Source: Palsa-892 sp035295845
GTDB lineage: Bacteria > Pseudomonadota > Alphaproteobacteria > Rhizobiales > Xanthobacteraceae
Reading direction: 5' to 3'
Length of the DNA stretch: 64,000 nt
Assembly: GCA_035295845.1 (NCBI GenBank)
Contig: DATGIF010000034.1
Span: 1 to 64,000, forward strand
Notes under the pieces: model-generated
The model's database searches: none
What the model was told of the DNA's origin: nothing
Seen by the model: only the letters and a program-made list of their open reading frames with translations
In this document: one piece after another, positions 49,953 to 58,645 of the stretch
Layout: every line of letters starts with the position of its first letter
Position numbering within the stretch: the first letter of the stretch is position 1
Program-made: the position numbers and the translations under genes

Positions 49953-51254
49953 ATGACGCCTTCGGCCCGCATCTCCGCCGCGATCGAAGTTCTTGCCGAT
50001 CTCGACGCGCATATCCGTCCGGCCGCCGAGGCGCTGAAAGCGTGGGGGCTCGCGCATCGCTTCGCGGGCTCCGGCGATCGCGCCGCGATCGCGAGCCTTG
50101 TCTACGACGCGCTGCGGAAAAAAGCCTCGGCGGCGTATCTGATGGGCGAGGGCGCGCCGCGCGCGATCATGCTTGGCGCCTTGAAGCTCGCGCACGGCCT
50201 CGAACTTACCGCCATCGAAAAGCTCTTCGACGGCGGTCGTTTCGCGCCGCCGCCGCTCTCCGATCCTGAACTAACAAGGCTGGAAACCGGCAGCCTTGCC
50301 GGCGCGCCGCCCTATATCGCGGGCGATTATCCCGAATGGCTGGAGCCGCATTTCGCCGAGACTTTCGGCGCCGAGCGCGCGGAGGAGGGTGCGGCACTCG
50401 CCGCCCGCGCGCCGCTTGACCTTCGTGTCAATACGCTCGCGACGACGCGCGAAAAAACGCGCGCCGAGCTCGCGCACCTCAATGCAGAAGAAGCCCGCTG
50501 GTCGCCGGTTGGTCTGCGGATCCCGCTCGGTGCTGATGGCCGCCATCCGCCGGTCACCGCGGAAGCGGCCTTCCACAAAGGCTGGTTCGAAGTGCAGGAC
50601 GAGGGCTCGCAGGTGGCGGCGGCGCTGACCGGCGCGAAAGCCGGCGAGCAGGTGCTCGATCTTTGCGCCGGCTCCGGCGGCAAGACGCTCGCGCTCGCGG
50701 CGGCCATGGACAATCGCGGCCAGATTTTCGCCTATGACGACGATATCAGACGGCTCTCGCCGATTTACGACCGCATCAAACGCGCGGAAGCGCGCAACAT
50801 TCAGGTGCGGTCGCCGAAGGGAAAGACGAACGTCCTCGCCGACCTCGAAGGAAAGATCGATCTCGTGCTTGTGGACGCGCCCTGCACCGGCACCGGTGTC
50901 TGGCGCCGTCATCCCGACGCCAAGTGGAGGATGCGCCCGGGCGCGCTCGCCGAACGGGTAAAGGAGCAAGCAGCGCTTCTCGATCAAGCGGCGCGGTTTG
51001 CCAAACCGGGCGGGCGGATCGCCTATGTCACCTGCTCGTTACTCGACGCCGAAAACGGCGCGCAGGTGAGAAACTTTCTTTCGCGCGCGTCCGGCTGGTC
51101 GGCTGTGCCGGCCGCGGAAGTGTGCGCGGCTCTTGGCGAACGCGGCGCGATCCTCCGCGCCGCGGCCTTGATCGGCGCCGAAGGCGTCCTGCTTACGCCG
51201 CGGCGGACGGAAACCGACGGATTTTTTATCTCGATATTGCGGCGCGTGGCCTAG
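49953..51254 (+). CDS. RsmB-like RNA (cytosine-5-) methyltransferase
   Basis: The 433-residue protein has an N-terminal NusB-like helical part and a methyltransferase with motif I LDLCAGSGGKTLALAA, motif IV DAPCTGTGVWRRHPD (second conserved Cys) and motif VI YVTCSLLDAENG (catalytic Cys). This is the NOL1/NOP2/Sun family that makes m5C in rRNA or tRNA. The position between guaB and guaA is frequent in Hyphomicrobiales. Target is likely 16S rRNA, by homology only. Confidence 0.92.
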   Translation: MTPSARISAAIEVLADLDAHIRPAAEALKAWGLAHRFAGSGDRAAIASLVYDALRKKASAAYLMGEGAPRAIMLGALKLAHGLELTAIEKLFDGGRFAPPPLSDPELTRLETGSLAGAPPYIAGDYPEWLEPHFAETFGAERAEEGAALAARAPLDLRVNTLATTREKTRAELAHLNAEEARWSPVGLRIPLGADGRHPPVTAEAAFHKGWFEVQDEGSQVAAALTGAKAGEQVLDLCAGSGGKTLALAAAMDNRGQIFAYDDDIRRLSPIYDRIKRAEARNIQVRSPKGKTNVLADLEGKIDLVLVDAPCTGTGVWRRHPDAKWRMRPGALAERVKEQAALLDQAARFAKPGGRIAYVTCSLLDAENGAQVRNFLSRASGWSAVPAAEVCAALGERGAILRAAALIGAEGVLLTPRRTETDGFFISILRRVA

Positions 51255-51258
51255 GCAA

Positions 51259-52170
51259 TCACTCGGCGGCGAGCGCCTTCGCCTGCGGTTGCCAATCCGC
51301 GACGATCTCGGGACCGGCCTCGACCTGCCAGCGCCCCGGCTCGCCGCCGCCTTGCGCTCCGTCGGCGAGCAGCCGCAGGAATTCAGCGCGCGAAATCACC
51401 CGAAAGCCCATGTCGATCGTCGGCCGCGTCGGATATTTGCCGTCGTTCAGGAGGAATCCCCAGCGCGCGAGGTGATAGTTGAGGACGGTGAAGCCAAGCT
51501 TCGAGGTGTTGTCCTCGTGCGAGAACTGCGATTCGGTGAAGAAGATGCGGCCGAGCGCGACACCATAGCCGCCGCCCACGAGCGCTCCGTTCTGGTTCCA
51601 CACCTCGAAGGAATGCACATGGCCCGCGTCGTAGAGCGCCGCATAGGCGTGCATGATCCGCGGCGTGATCCAGGTAAGATGCCAACGGCTGCTACGCCGG
51701 CCGGCGCAGGCCGCGATCACCCCTTCGAAGTCACGATCAAAGGTGACCGTGTACGCGCTCTGGCGCATCTGGCGCCGCAGGCGCTTGGCGATATGCAATT
51801 CGTCGAAGAAGAGCACCGAGCGCGCGGGCAGGGACATCCATTGCGGCCTGCCGAAATGCGCGAAGGTGAAGAGCCCGCGGCGATAGGCTTCGACCAGTGT
51901 CGGCACAGAAAGATCACGCACGCGGCCCGCATAGCCGGCTTCGCCGAATGAACGCGCGGGATCCGGCAAGGAGGATGGGGCGAATTGATCTGCGACCAGC
52001 GCCTGTAGATAAGGCGGCCAGTCCTTGAGCCGCCTCGGCTGCAACGCCCAGGCAGTGCCGAGCAGAACCCGTTCGATCCGTTCCGCCGGCGTCTCGCGAA
52101 AAAGCGCGGCGCGCCGCGCGGCGTTGGCTTCGCTAAGATGGGACGATGAATCTCCGGATGCCGCAAGCAT
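51259..52170 (-). CDS. Leucyl/phenylalanyl-tRNA-protein transferase-like protein
   Basis: The 303-residue protein follows the Aat pattern: TLVEAYRRGLFTFA, SVLFFDELHIAKRLRRQMRQ, TWITPRIMHAYAALYDAGHV, SFEVWNQNGALVGGGYGVAL and FTESQFSHEDNTSKLGF. In Aat the parts read GxSxxY, GESMFS and NASK; here the Met and others have changed. An N-terminal extension of about 75 residues with VLLGTAWALQPRRLKDWPPY is unlike E. coli Aat. It may be a paralogue with altered substrate. N-end-rule function is possible but unproven. Confidence 0.8.
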   Translation of the reverse strand: MLAASGDSSSHLSEANAARRAALFRETPAERIERVLLGTAWALQPRRLKDWPPYLQALVADQFAPSSLPDPARSFGEAGYAGRVRDLSVPTLVEAYRRGLFTFAHFGRPQWMSLPARSVLFFDELHIAKRLRRQMRQSAYTVTFDRDFEGVIAACAGRRSSRWHLTWITPRIMHAYAALYDAGHVHSFEVWNQNGALVGGGYGVALGRIFFTESQFSHEDNTSKLGFTVLNYHLARWGFLLNDGKYPTRPTIDMGFRVISRAEFLRLLADGAQGGGEPGRWQVEAGPEIVADWQPQAKALAAE

Positions 52171-52318
52171 TTAAGCCGGTCCTGGCCGCGATCGAGACAG
52201 GCCTTGTCGCACCCCGTCCGCTAAAGAAGCGTTAGCCGGACCTTTTTTCTATGTTCGCTCCAATAAATTGTTGAGGTTTGTCTGCAACTTTCGGGAGAAC
52301 CCCGTTTTTTGGTCGCCG

Positions 52319-53455
52319 ATGCTGAAAGCTACGCAATCCGCTTTGGAAATCCGCGAAGCGTCCGCTCCCGGACCTTCGCTCGAGCCCTATCGCCGTGAAA
52401 TCGTGAGCGAACCGGGCGCGGGCTGGGACCGGCTTACGGCCGGCTTCGCCGATATGTGCCTCGAGCAGACCATGGCATTTGCCGGCGCCCGCTTTGGCGC
52501 CGAGCGTTCGACCGGCATCATTTTGCGCGCGGCGGAGGGCGGCGAGCCGGTGGCGATGGCGCTCGCCGTGGTCGCGACCCTTCCCGTCCTTGGCCTGGGG
52601 CTCGCTTATGTGAAATTCGGCCCGTTGTGGCGCCGCCGCGGCGCGTCCGCCGACGCTTCGCATCTCGGGCTCATGCTTGCGGCGCTGAAGCGCGAATTCG
52701 CGGAAAGGCGCGGGCTTGCCGTTCGCATTATGCCGCCCGCCGATCCGGGGCACGAGGATGGTTGGAAGCGGGCGCTCGCCGGCGCGAATTTCACCTTCCA
52801 CGCGGCCGCGTCCGATCGCGAGCGTTATCTTGTCGATCTCACGCTGTCCGAAGGCGAACAGTTGAAAAGCCTCGGCTCGAAGTGGCGCTACAATCTCGCC
52901 AAATCCGCGATCGACGATCTCGATATCCACGAAGCGAGCCTCGAGGACGGGTTACCGGAATTCCTCGGGCTTTATCGCGAGATGCTCACGCGCAAGCAAT
53001 TCGCCGACCGCCATGGCGTCGAGGATCTGCCGGCGATCGCCAGGGCGGCCGGATCCGCGCTCGGTATGCGCCTGTTTTTCGCCTCCCATGGCGGCAGGCC
53101 CGTGATCGGTTCGATCATCGTCGGCACCGGCGAGCGGGTGTTCGTGCCGTTCAGCGCGAGCAGCGAAAAGGCGCTAGAGTTGCGCGCCGGTTATGCCCTG
53201 CGCTGGACGATCATGGAGCGCCTGCGCGGCACCGAGGCGCGCTGGCTCGACCTCGGCGGCACCGAAGGCGATGAGGGCCTTCGGCACTACAAGCTCGGCA
53301 ATGTCGGCAAGCGCGGCCGCGTCGCTGAGATCCCCGGCGAGTTCGACTTCGCGCCGAGCGCGCTCGCGGCGGGCGCCGCCCGGGTGGTCTTGCTCGGCCG
53401 CGAAATCGCGCGCTCGCGAGAGATGAAGCGGATAGCCACGATGCTGCCGGTCTGA
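52319..53455 (+). CDS. FemAB/GNAT-fold acyltransferase-like protein
   Basis: The 378-residue protein has two GNAT-like halves. In the first are LGLGLAYVKFGPLWRRRG and the ASHLGLMLAALKREFAERRG helix; in the second LGSKWRYNLAKSAIDDLDI, then MRLFFASHGGRPVIGSIIVG and LDLGGTEGDEGLRHYKLGNV. That is the FemAB-like/Acetyltransf_6 arrangement, which transfers amino acids or acyl groups to peptidoglycan or polysaccharide. The start at 52319 is not supported by a good ribosome site and could be a TTG upstream. Confidence 0.8.
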   Translation: MLKATQSALEIREASAPGPSLEPYRREIVSEPGAGWDRLTAGFADMCLEQTMAFAGARFGAERSTGIILRAAEGGEPVAMALAVVATLPVLGLGLAYVKFGPLWRRRGASADASHLGLMLAALKREFAERRGLAVRIMPPADPGHEDGWKRALAGANFTFHAAASDRERYLVDLTLSEGEQLKSLGSKWRYNLAKSAIDDLDIHEASLEDGLPEFLGLYREMLTRKQFADRHGVEDLPAIARAAGSALGMRLFFASHGGRPVIGSIIVGTGERVFVPFSASSEKALELRAGYALRWTIMERLRGTEARWLDLGGTEGDEGLRHYKLGNVGKRGRVAEIPGEFDFAPSALAAGAARVVLLGREIARSREMKRIATMLPV

Positions 53456-53517
53456 ATTGTTGAGGCGGCGGGCAGGGAGCCTCGACAGCCATCGCGCGAA
53501 GCCCTAGAAGCGCGGCA

Positions 53518-55071
53518 ATGGCCGCGCATGACAAGATTCTGATCGTCGATTTCGGCTCCCAGGTCACGCAACTGATCGCCCGCCGGATCCGCGAGGCCGG
53601 GGTCTACAGCGAGATCGTCCCCTTCGACCGCGCCGAAGCGGCGCTGAATGGCGAAAAACCCAAGGCCGTGATCCTCTCGGGAGGCCCCGCCTCCGTGCAT
53701 GAGCCGGGCGCGCCGCTGCCGCCGCAGGCCGTTTATGAAGCGGGCGTGCCGGTGCTTGGCATCTGCTACGGCGAGCAGGCCATGGCCGAACAGCTCGGCG
53801 GCAAGGTCGAAGGCGGCCATCACCGCGAATTCGGCCGCGCCGAAGTCGAGGTGAAAAAACCCTCGGCGCTCTACGACGGCGTCTGGCAGCCGGGCCAACG
53901 CTATCCGGTTTGGATGAGCCACGGCGACCGCGTGACCAAGCTTCCCGCGGGCTTCGAGGCGGTCGGCACCTCGGAAAACGCACCGATGGCGATGATTGCC
54001 GACGAGAAGCGGAAATTCTACGCCACCCAATTCCATCTCGAAGTGGTGCACACGCCCGACGGCGCCGCGATCCTCAGGAACTTCGCGAAGAAGATCGCCG
54101 GCGCCAAAGGCGACTGGACCATGCGCGCCTTCCGCGCGGAATCGATCGACAAGATCCGCAAGCAGGTCGGCAAGGCGCGCGTGTTGTGCGGGCTATCGGG
54201 CGGCGTCGACTCTTCGGTCGCGGCCGTGCTCCTGCACGAGGCGATCGGCGACCAGCTCACCTGCGTGTTCGTCGATCACGGCCTGTTGCGCCTCGGCGAG
54301 GCGGAGAAGGTCGTGGCGCTCTTCCGCGAGAGCTACAACATCCCGCTCGTGCATGTGGATGCAAGCGCGCAATTCTTGCAGGCGTTGAGGGGCGTCAGCG
54401 ATCCCGAGCAGAAGCGGAAGACCATCGGTAAATTGTTCATCGACGTGTTCGAGGCCGAGGCGAGAAAAATCGGCAAGGTCGAATTCCTCGCGCAAGGCAC
54501 GCTCTACCCCGACGTGATCGAGAGCGTGTCGTTCTCCGGCGGTCCGTCGGTGACGATCAAGTCGCATCACAATGTCGGCGGCCTGCCGGAGCGGATGCAT
54601 CTGAAGCTCGTCGAACCGTTGCGCGAATTGTTCAAGGACGAGGTGCGGGCGCTCGGCCGTGAGCTTGGCTTGCCCGAGGCGTTCGTCGGCCGCCATCCCT
54701 TTCCCGGGCCGGGGCTCGCGATCCGCGTGCCGGGCGAGGTGACGAAGGAGAAGCTCGACATCCTGCGGCTCGCCGACGAAATTTACCTGGAAGAAATCCG
54801 CCGCGCCGGCCTTTACGACGAGATCTGGCAGGCCTTCGCGGTGCTGCTTCCGGTCCGCACCGTCGGCGTCATGGGCGACGGCCGCACCTATGACGAGGTG
54901 GTGGCGCTCCGCGCCGTCACCTCCACCGACGGCATGACCGCGGACTTTTATCCGTTCGACATGGTGTTTCTCGGCCGCGTGGCGACGCGCATCATCAACG
55001 AGGTGCGCGGCGTCAACCGCGTCGTCTATGACGTGACCTCCAAGCCGCCGGGCACGATCGAGTGGGAATGA
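53518..55071 (+). CDS. guaA: GMP synthase (glutamine-hydrolysing)
   Basis: The 517-residue enzyme has an N-terminal class I glutamine amidotransferase domain (VLGICYGEQ with Cys83; QFHLEVVHT), the ATP pyrophosphatase PP-loop GLSGGVDSS and the C-terminal dimer domain ending KPPGTIEWE. It converts XMP to GMP in the cytosol and completes the route begun by GuaB. Length is typical. No clear terminator follows; the DNA just downstream is the remnant of another gene. Confidence 0.98.
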   Translation: MAAHDKILIVDFGSQVTQLIARRIREAGVYSEIVPFDRAEAALNGEKPKAVILSGGPASVHEPGAPLPPQAVYEAGVPVLGICYGEQAMAEQLGGKVEGGHHREFGRAEVEVKKPSALYDGVWQPGQRYPVWMSHGDRVTKLPAGFEAVGTSENAPMAMIADEKRKFYATQFHLEVVHTPDGAAILRNFAKKIAGAKGDWTMRAFRAESIDKIRKQVGKARVLCGLSGGVDSSVAAVLLHEAIGDQLTCVFVDHGLLRLGEAEKVVALFRESYNIPLVHVDASAQFLQALRGVSDPEQKRKTIGKLFIDVFEAEARKIGKVEFLAQGTLYPDVIESVSFSGGPSVTIKSHHNVGGLPERMHLKLVEPLRELFKDEVRALGRELGLPEAFVGRHPFPGPGLAIRVPGEVTKEKLDILRLADEIYLEEIRRAGLYDEIWQAFAVLLPVRTVGVMGDGRTYDEVVALRAVTSTDGMTADFYPFDMVFLGRVATRIINEVRGVNRVVYDVTSKPPGTIEWE

Positions 55072-55096
55072 CGGCGGTCGTTCTGACGGTTCTTTT

Positions 55097-55300
55097 TTAA
55101 GTGCACACCAGCGGAAACAGAAGACCGTCATATCGAGCAAGCCGCGCTGACGGTCTTTGTTGACGGACGGCAGGCGCGCCGTCCTTGAGGAAGTGCAAGT
55201 GGCCCACATCGGGGTACTGCACCGTCTGACACAGTTTACCCGTGAAGAAGGTTTGGGCCCTTGGTGTGACGTGGGCGAACAGGGCGGCGAAAGGGTCCAT
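55097..55300 (-). pseudogene. N-terminal remnant of an AraC-type regulator (Cupin_6)
   Basis: The minus-strand frame from the ATG at 55300 reads MDPFAALFAHVTPRAQTFFT, GKLCQTVQYPDVGHLHFLKD and ARLARYDGLLFPL, then stops. This matches the start of AraC-family regulators with a Cupin_6 sensor (DPL..L....PRA.VFF.G.LCG....HLHF...G). The rest of the cupin and the DNA-binding domain are missing. Such regulators usually lie divergently from the oxidoreductase gene they control, as here at 55393. Truncation is therefore likely recent. Confidence 0.6.
55122..55156. terminator. Hairpin in the remnant after guaA
   Basis: AGACCGTCA at 55122-55130 pairs with TGACGGTCT at 55148-55156, then TTGTTG. A second hairpin, GGACGGC with GCCGTCC, lies at 55165-55184. 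Either could end the guaA transcript, though the loop of the first is long (17 bases). Confidence 0.45.
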
Positions 55301-55392
55301 TGGGACGATCGGCAATGTTATTGGCACCAATTATCACCCTTAGTTCTCCATATAGCCAACGTGCAAGCCCAAATGACTGAGGAGAAAATATC

Positions 55393-56310
55393 ATGAAGGC
55401 AATCGTCGTAACGGATCAAGCCGCCGGAACGGCCGGGATGAAACTGGTGGAGCGGCCCGAGCCGAAGGCAGCGATAAACGACGTCATCGTTCAGATTCAT
55501 GCGTCGGGATTCGTCCCGACCGAGCTCACATGGCCTTCGACCTGGAGCGATCGCCTCAACCGTGACCGGACACCGACGATCCCCGGGCACGAGCTGGCCG
55601 GCGTGGTCACCGCTCTCGGCTATGGCACCACGGGATTGTCCGTCGGACAGCGTGTGTTCGGACTCGCCGACTGGTATCGCGACGGCACTCTGGCGGAATA
55701 CATCGCGATCGAGGCACGCAACCTCGCGCCGTTGCCGGGCGATGTCGACTTCACGGTGGGCGCAAGTCTGCCGATCTCGGGTCTGACCGCGTGGCAGGGT
55801 CTCTTCGAGCACGGCCGCCTTCGCGCGGGGCAGAGCGTGATCGCGCATGGCGCGGCCGGCGCTGTCGGGTCGATGGTGACGCAACTCGCACATGAGTTCG
55901 GCGCCTATGTGATCGGCACCGGACGCGCCGCCGACCGCCAGAAGGCGCTCGACTTCGGCGCAAACGAATTCGTCGATCTCGACAACGACTCTTTGGAAGA
56001 CGTCGGCAATGTCGATCTGGTGTTCGATCTCATCGGCGGCGACATAGGCAAGCGGTCTGCGCGCCTAGTTCGCGCCGGCGGAACGCTGGTGTCCATCGTT
56101 GGACCGAGCGAGACACAACCCGCGGGCGGTTTGGCGCTCGACTTCGTCGTAGAGTCCGATCGCGCTCAACTGAGCGAGATCGTCCAGCGGGTACGGGATG
56201 GACGATTGCGGACAAATATTGGCACCGTCTCGTCCCTCGACGATGCCGTCGCCGCCTTCAACCCGACAGAGCGTCGCTCGGGGAAGACCGTCATCCGCGT
56301 TCGTCCGTGA
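55393..56310 (+). CDS. Zinc-type MDR: NADPH quinone reductase-like protein
   Basis: The 305-residue protein has the MDR N-terminal domain with TIPGHELAGVV and a Rossmann domain with AHGAAGAVGSMVTQLAHEFG. The structural and catalytic zinc Cys residues of alcohol dehydrogenases are absent, so it belongs with the quinone oxidoreductases (QorA-like). These reduce quinones or enones with NADPH in the cytosol. GAGGAG lies about ten bases before the ATG. The gene lost its likely AraC regulator (55097-55300). Confidence 0.9.
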   Translation: MKAIVVTDQAAGTAGMKLVERPEPKAAINDVIVQIHASGFVPTELTWPSTWSDRLNRDRTPTIPGHELAGVVTALGYGTTGLSVGQRVFGLADWYRDGTLAEYIAIEARNLAPLPGDVDFTVGASLPISGLTAWQGLFEHGRLRAGQSVIAHGAAGAVGSMVTQLAHEFGAYVIGTGRAADRQKALDFGANEFVDLDNDSLEDVGNVDLVFDLIGGDIGKRSARLVRAGGTLVSIVGPSETQPAGGLALDFVVESDRAQLSEIVQRVRDGRLRTNIGTVSSLDDAVAAFNPTERRSGKTVIRVRP

Positions 56311-56514
56311 CCGACACGCGCCGGTCGATGCATGCAGCCCGGCCGGCGCTCTCTAGGTCGGCCGACTGTGCAGTGTCTCGGAAGCCCAAATAACGGGCTG
56401 ATAAATAAAATAATCCAAAGACCTTCGGGGACTATCGGCCGGCAGAGATCGCCGCTGACGTACTGCCTGACGGTGCGCTTCCCAAACGGATTTCGTCCAC
56501 CACCGGGTTGCAAA

Positions 56515-56538
56515 ACATTACACCATATGGTGTAATGT
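56515..56538 (+). promoter_or_regulatory. 24-bp perfect palindrome, likely ArsR-type operator
   Basis: ACATTACACCAT at 56515-56526 is followed by its exact reverse complement to 56538. The ATG of the ArsR-type gene begins four bases later, and no ribosome site fits between. A -35-like TTGCAA at 56508 and a -10-like TAATGT at 56533 are 19 bases apart, so the operator would overlie the promoter. Autorepression is the likely use. Confidence 0.7.
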
Positions 56539-56542
56539 TCGT

Positions 56543-56875
56543 ATGGATCACTTGACGGACGTGCTGACGGCGATTTCGCACCCCACGCGGCGGGCGATCA
56601 TCGGGCGGCTAGCGAATGGGCCGGCTCGATTCCTGGATGTCGCGAAGCCGTTCGACACCGCTTTAAACGCGGTGACGAAACACCTGAAGCTGCTCGAAAG
56701 AGCCGGACTCATTGAACGCAGGAAACAGGGTCGAGAAGTCTTCATTTCATTTCGCGGTGAGCCGCTTCGCGAGGTGGCGGAATGGATGAATGAATATGAG
56801 CGCTTCTGGAACGAGCGCCTCGATCAGTTCGAGCGTTATTTTAAGGACAAGAAGAAGACGGAGAAGGGCAAATGA
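56543..56875 (+). CDS. ArsR-family winged-helix regulator
   Basis: The 110-residue protein has the ArsR core: VLTAISHPTRRAIIGRLANG, FDTALNAVTKHLKLLERAGL and ERRKQGREVFISFRGEPLRE. There are no metal-binding cysteines, as usual in members paired with an SRPBCC protein. The start codon lies at the edge of a perfect palindrome, which suggests autoregulation. Its stop overlaps the next start (ATGA), so both proteins are made together. Confidence 0.92.
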   Translation: MDHLTDVLTAISHPTRRAIIGRLANGPARFLDVAKPFDTALNAVTKHLKLLERAGLIERRKQGREVFISFRGEPLREVAEWMNEYERFWNERLDQFERYFKDKKKTEKGK

Positions 56876-57306
56876 CGACATCGACAAAGACGTTGGAAAT
56901 CAAGGTCGAACGGACAATCCCTGCGCCTCCGAGCGAGGTTTTCGATGCGTGGCTTGATCCAAAGATCCCGGGTACGCCTTGGCACGAGAATGAGAAGCTG
57001 ATCGTCAATCCGAAGGTGGACGGGCTCTGGTACTGGCGCTCTTCAGGGGGCACCCCCCACTACGGGCGATTTATCGAAATCGATCGGCCCGGCCGAATCC
57101 GGCATTCCTGGATGTCGCCGAACACCTTGGGAGAGGAGTCGACGGTTACCGTCACATTCCAGAAAAAGGGAGAAGGCACGCTCATGACTCTTCTGCATTC
57201 CGGCCTTCCGAATGATGCCATGGCAAAAGCGCACGAGAAGGGTTGGAATTCTATTTCTGATAAATTTAGCAACATTTTTATCAGTGGGTCGCACCGCCGG
57301 AAATAA
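56872..57306 (+). CDS. SRPBCC (AHSA1-type) protein
   Basis: The 144-residue protein is of the START/AHSA1 type: VERTIPAPPSEVFDAWLDPK, the edge strand FIEIDRPGRIRHSWM, and HEKGWNSISDKFSNIF at the C-terminal helix. It has a deep hydrophobic cavity in known relatives and binds small hydrophobic ligands. It is translationally coupled to the ArsR gene, a common pairing in soil bacteria. The ligand may be what releases the repressor, but this is unproven. Confidence 0.88.
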   Translation: MTTSTKTLEIKVERTIPAPPSEVFDAWLDPKIPGTPWHENEKLIVNPKVDGLWYWRSSGGTPHYGRFIEIDRPGRIRHSWMSPNTLGEESTVTVTFQKKGEGTLMTLLHSGLPNDAMAKAHEKGWNSISDKFSNIFISGSHRRK

Positions 57307-57366
57307 CACTCGAACGACGTCCTATTGAACTCAAGCGCGATTGAAATCGGCAGAAACGGAGTGATC

Positions 57367-58194
57367 ATGGCAAAGGCAATTTTGCGAAATCTTGCGCCCG
57401 CTTTCGCGCCGCTCGGCCTCTGCATTGCCCTCGCGGCTGTGGCGGTCGCTGCCAGCCCGGCGCTAGAAGCCAGGGCTGCCGGGAATGATCCGGTGAAGAA
57501 CATCGTACTTGTGCATGGCGCTATCACCGATGGCTCGGGGTGGCGCGGCGTTTACGATATCCTGACAAAGGATGGATACCACGTGAGCGTCGTCCAGCAG
57601 CCCCTCACGGGTCTATCCGACGATGTCGCGGCCACGAAGCGCGTCATCGACCAGCAAGACGGACCGGTCATACTCGTCGGTCATAGCTACGGCGGCACCA
57701 TAATCACGGTGGCCGGCGCTGATCCGAAGGTGCGAGCGCTGGTCTACGTAGCGGCATTGCAGCCCGACGTAGGCGAAACGACCAACCAGCTCGCCGCGTC
57801 GATGCCGGGGGAAGTGCCGGGCAGCGACCTGAAGCCGACCAAGGACGGCTTCATCTTCCTCGAGCCGACCAAATTTGCGGCCGACGTCGCGGCTGATCTG
57901 CCCCCGGCGCAAGCGGAATACATGTCGAACTCGCAGATGCCGGTGGCGGCCGCCGCATTCGACGCGCCGGTGACGGTCGCCGCGTGGCGCGACAAGCCCA
58001 GCTACGGAATCATCGCCACAACGGATCGCGTGCTCAATCCCAAGCTTGCGCACTGGATGTACGAGCGCTCAGGAGCGCGGATAACCGAGATCGAGGGCAG
58101 CCACTTAGTCTACATCTCCCAGCCCGGCGTGGTCGCTAGCGTCATCGAAACGGCGGCCCGCGTCGCCGGGGAGAATACGATGAAGGCGCAATGA
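57367..58194 (+). CDS. Exported alpha/beta hydrolase
   Basis: GGAGTGATC just before the ATG sets 57367. The 275-residue protein has a signal peptide (ALAAVAVAASPALEARA), then VLVHGAITDGSGW (oxyanion loop), VGHSYGG with nucleophile Ser107, VAALQPDVGE and a late His in EGSHLVYISQP. This is the EstC/salicylate-esterase-like branch (Abhydrolase_6). It should hydrolyse an ester outside the cytoplasm. It lies between two ArsR-SRPBCC pairs and may be co-transcribed with the first. Confidence 0.88.
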   Translation: MAKAILRNLAPAFAPLGLCIALAAVAVAASPALEARAAGNDPVKNIVLVHGAITDGSGWRGVYDILTKDGYHVSVVQQPLTGLSDDVAATKRVIDQQDGPVILVGHSYGGTIITVAGADPKVRALVYVAALQPDVGETTNQLAASMPGEVPGSDLKPTKDGFIFLEPTKFAADVAADLPPAQAEYMSNSQMPVAAAAFDAPVTVAAWRDKPSYGIIATTDRVLNPKLAHWMYERSGARITEIEGSHLVYISQPGVVASVIETAARVAGENTMKAQ

Positions 58195-58231
58195 CGCGTC
58201 CGATCCGCACGCGGCGCCCTGAAACGGTCAT

Positions 58232-58288
58232 TCAACCAAACGGTTGACATTCAAAAACGGTGCGTTTATATTCAACCACATGGTTGAA
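58232..58288 (+). promoter_or_regulatory. Promoter with two operator-like inverted repeats, leaderless start
   Basis: TTGACA at 58244-58249 and TATATT at 58267-58272 are 17 bases apart, a near-consensus sigma-70 promoter. Transcription should begin seven to eight bases later, at about 58280, exactly the A of the ArsR ATG. TCAACCAAACGGTTGA (58232-58247) overlaps the -35 and TTCAACCACATGGTTGAA (58271-58288) overlaps the -10 and the start codon. Both share TCAACC/GGTTGA arms, suiting a dimeric repressor. Confidence 0.75.
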
Positions 58289-58645
58289 TTACAGACCCCT
58301 CAGCTGGACGCGATCTTCCATGCTCTCGGCGATCCCACGCGCCGGCAGATGCTACGCGAGCTCGCCGGCGGCGAGCGAACGGTCGGCCAGCTCGCGGAAC
58401 CCTTCGCGATCTCGTTGCAGGCCGCATCGAAGCACGTGAAGGCGCTGGAAAAGGCCGGCCTGATCCGTCGCGAGGTGAGGGGCCGCACGCATCTGTGCCG
58501 CCTCGATCCCGGGCCGCTCGCCAGCGCCCACGAATGGTTGAACTTCTACGAGCGCTTCTGGACCGACCGTCTGAATGCGCTCGACCGGCTGCTCCGCGAA
58601 GCGGGCGCCCGTCATTCCCCGAATCCCAAAGGAGGCAAACAATGA
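58280..58645 (+). CDS. ArsR-family winged-helix regulator
   Basis: The 121-residue protein starts MVELQTPQLDAIFHALGDPT and has RRQMLRELAGGERTVGQLAE, LQAASKHVKALEKAGLIRRE and VRGRTHLCRLDPGPL. It is the same ArsR subgroup as the gene at 56543 but clearly divergent. The start lies within an operator-like palindrome with no ribosome site, as expected for a leaderless message; an upstream in-frame ATG at 58244 lies in the -35 region and is less likely. The stop overlaps the next start. Confidence 0.93.
   Translation: MVELQTPQLDAIFHALGDPTRRQMLRELAGGERTVGQLAEPFAISLQAASKHVKALEKAGLIRREVRGRTHLCRLDPGPLASAHEWLNFYERFWTDRLNALDRLLREAGARHSPNPKGGKQ

Noticed and set aside
54193..55209. 338-codon minus-strand frame opposite guaA
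   Set aside because: Antisense to GMP synthase and without ribosome site or motif; only the separate AraC-like part in another frame (55097-55300) was kept.
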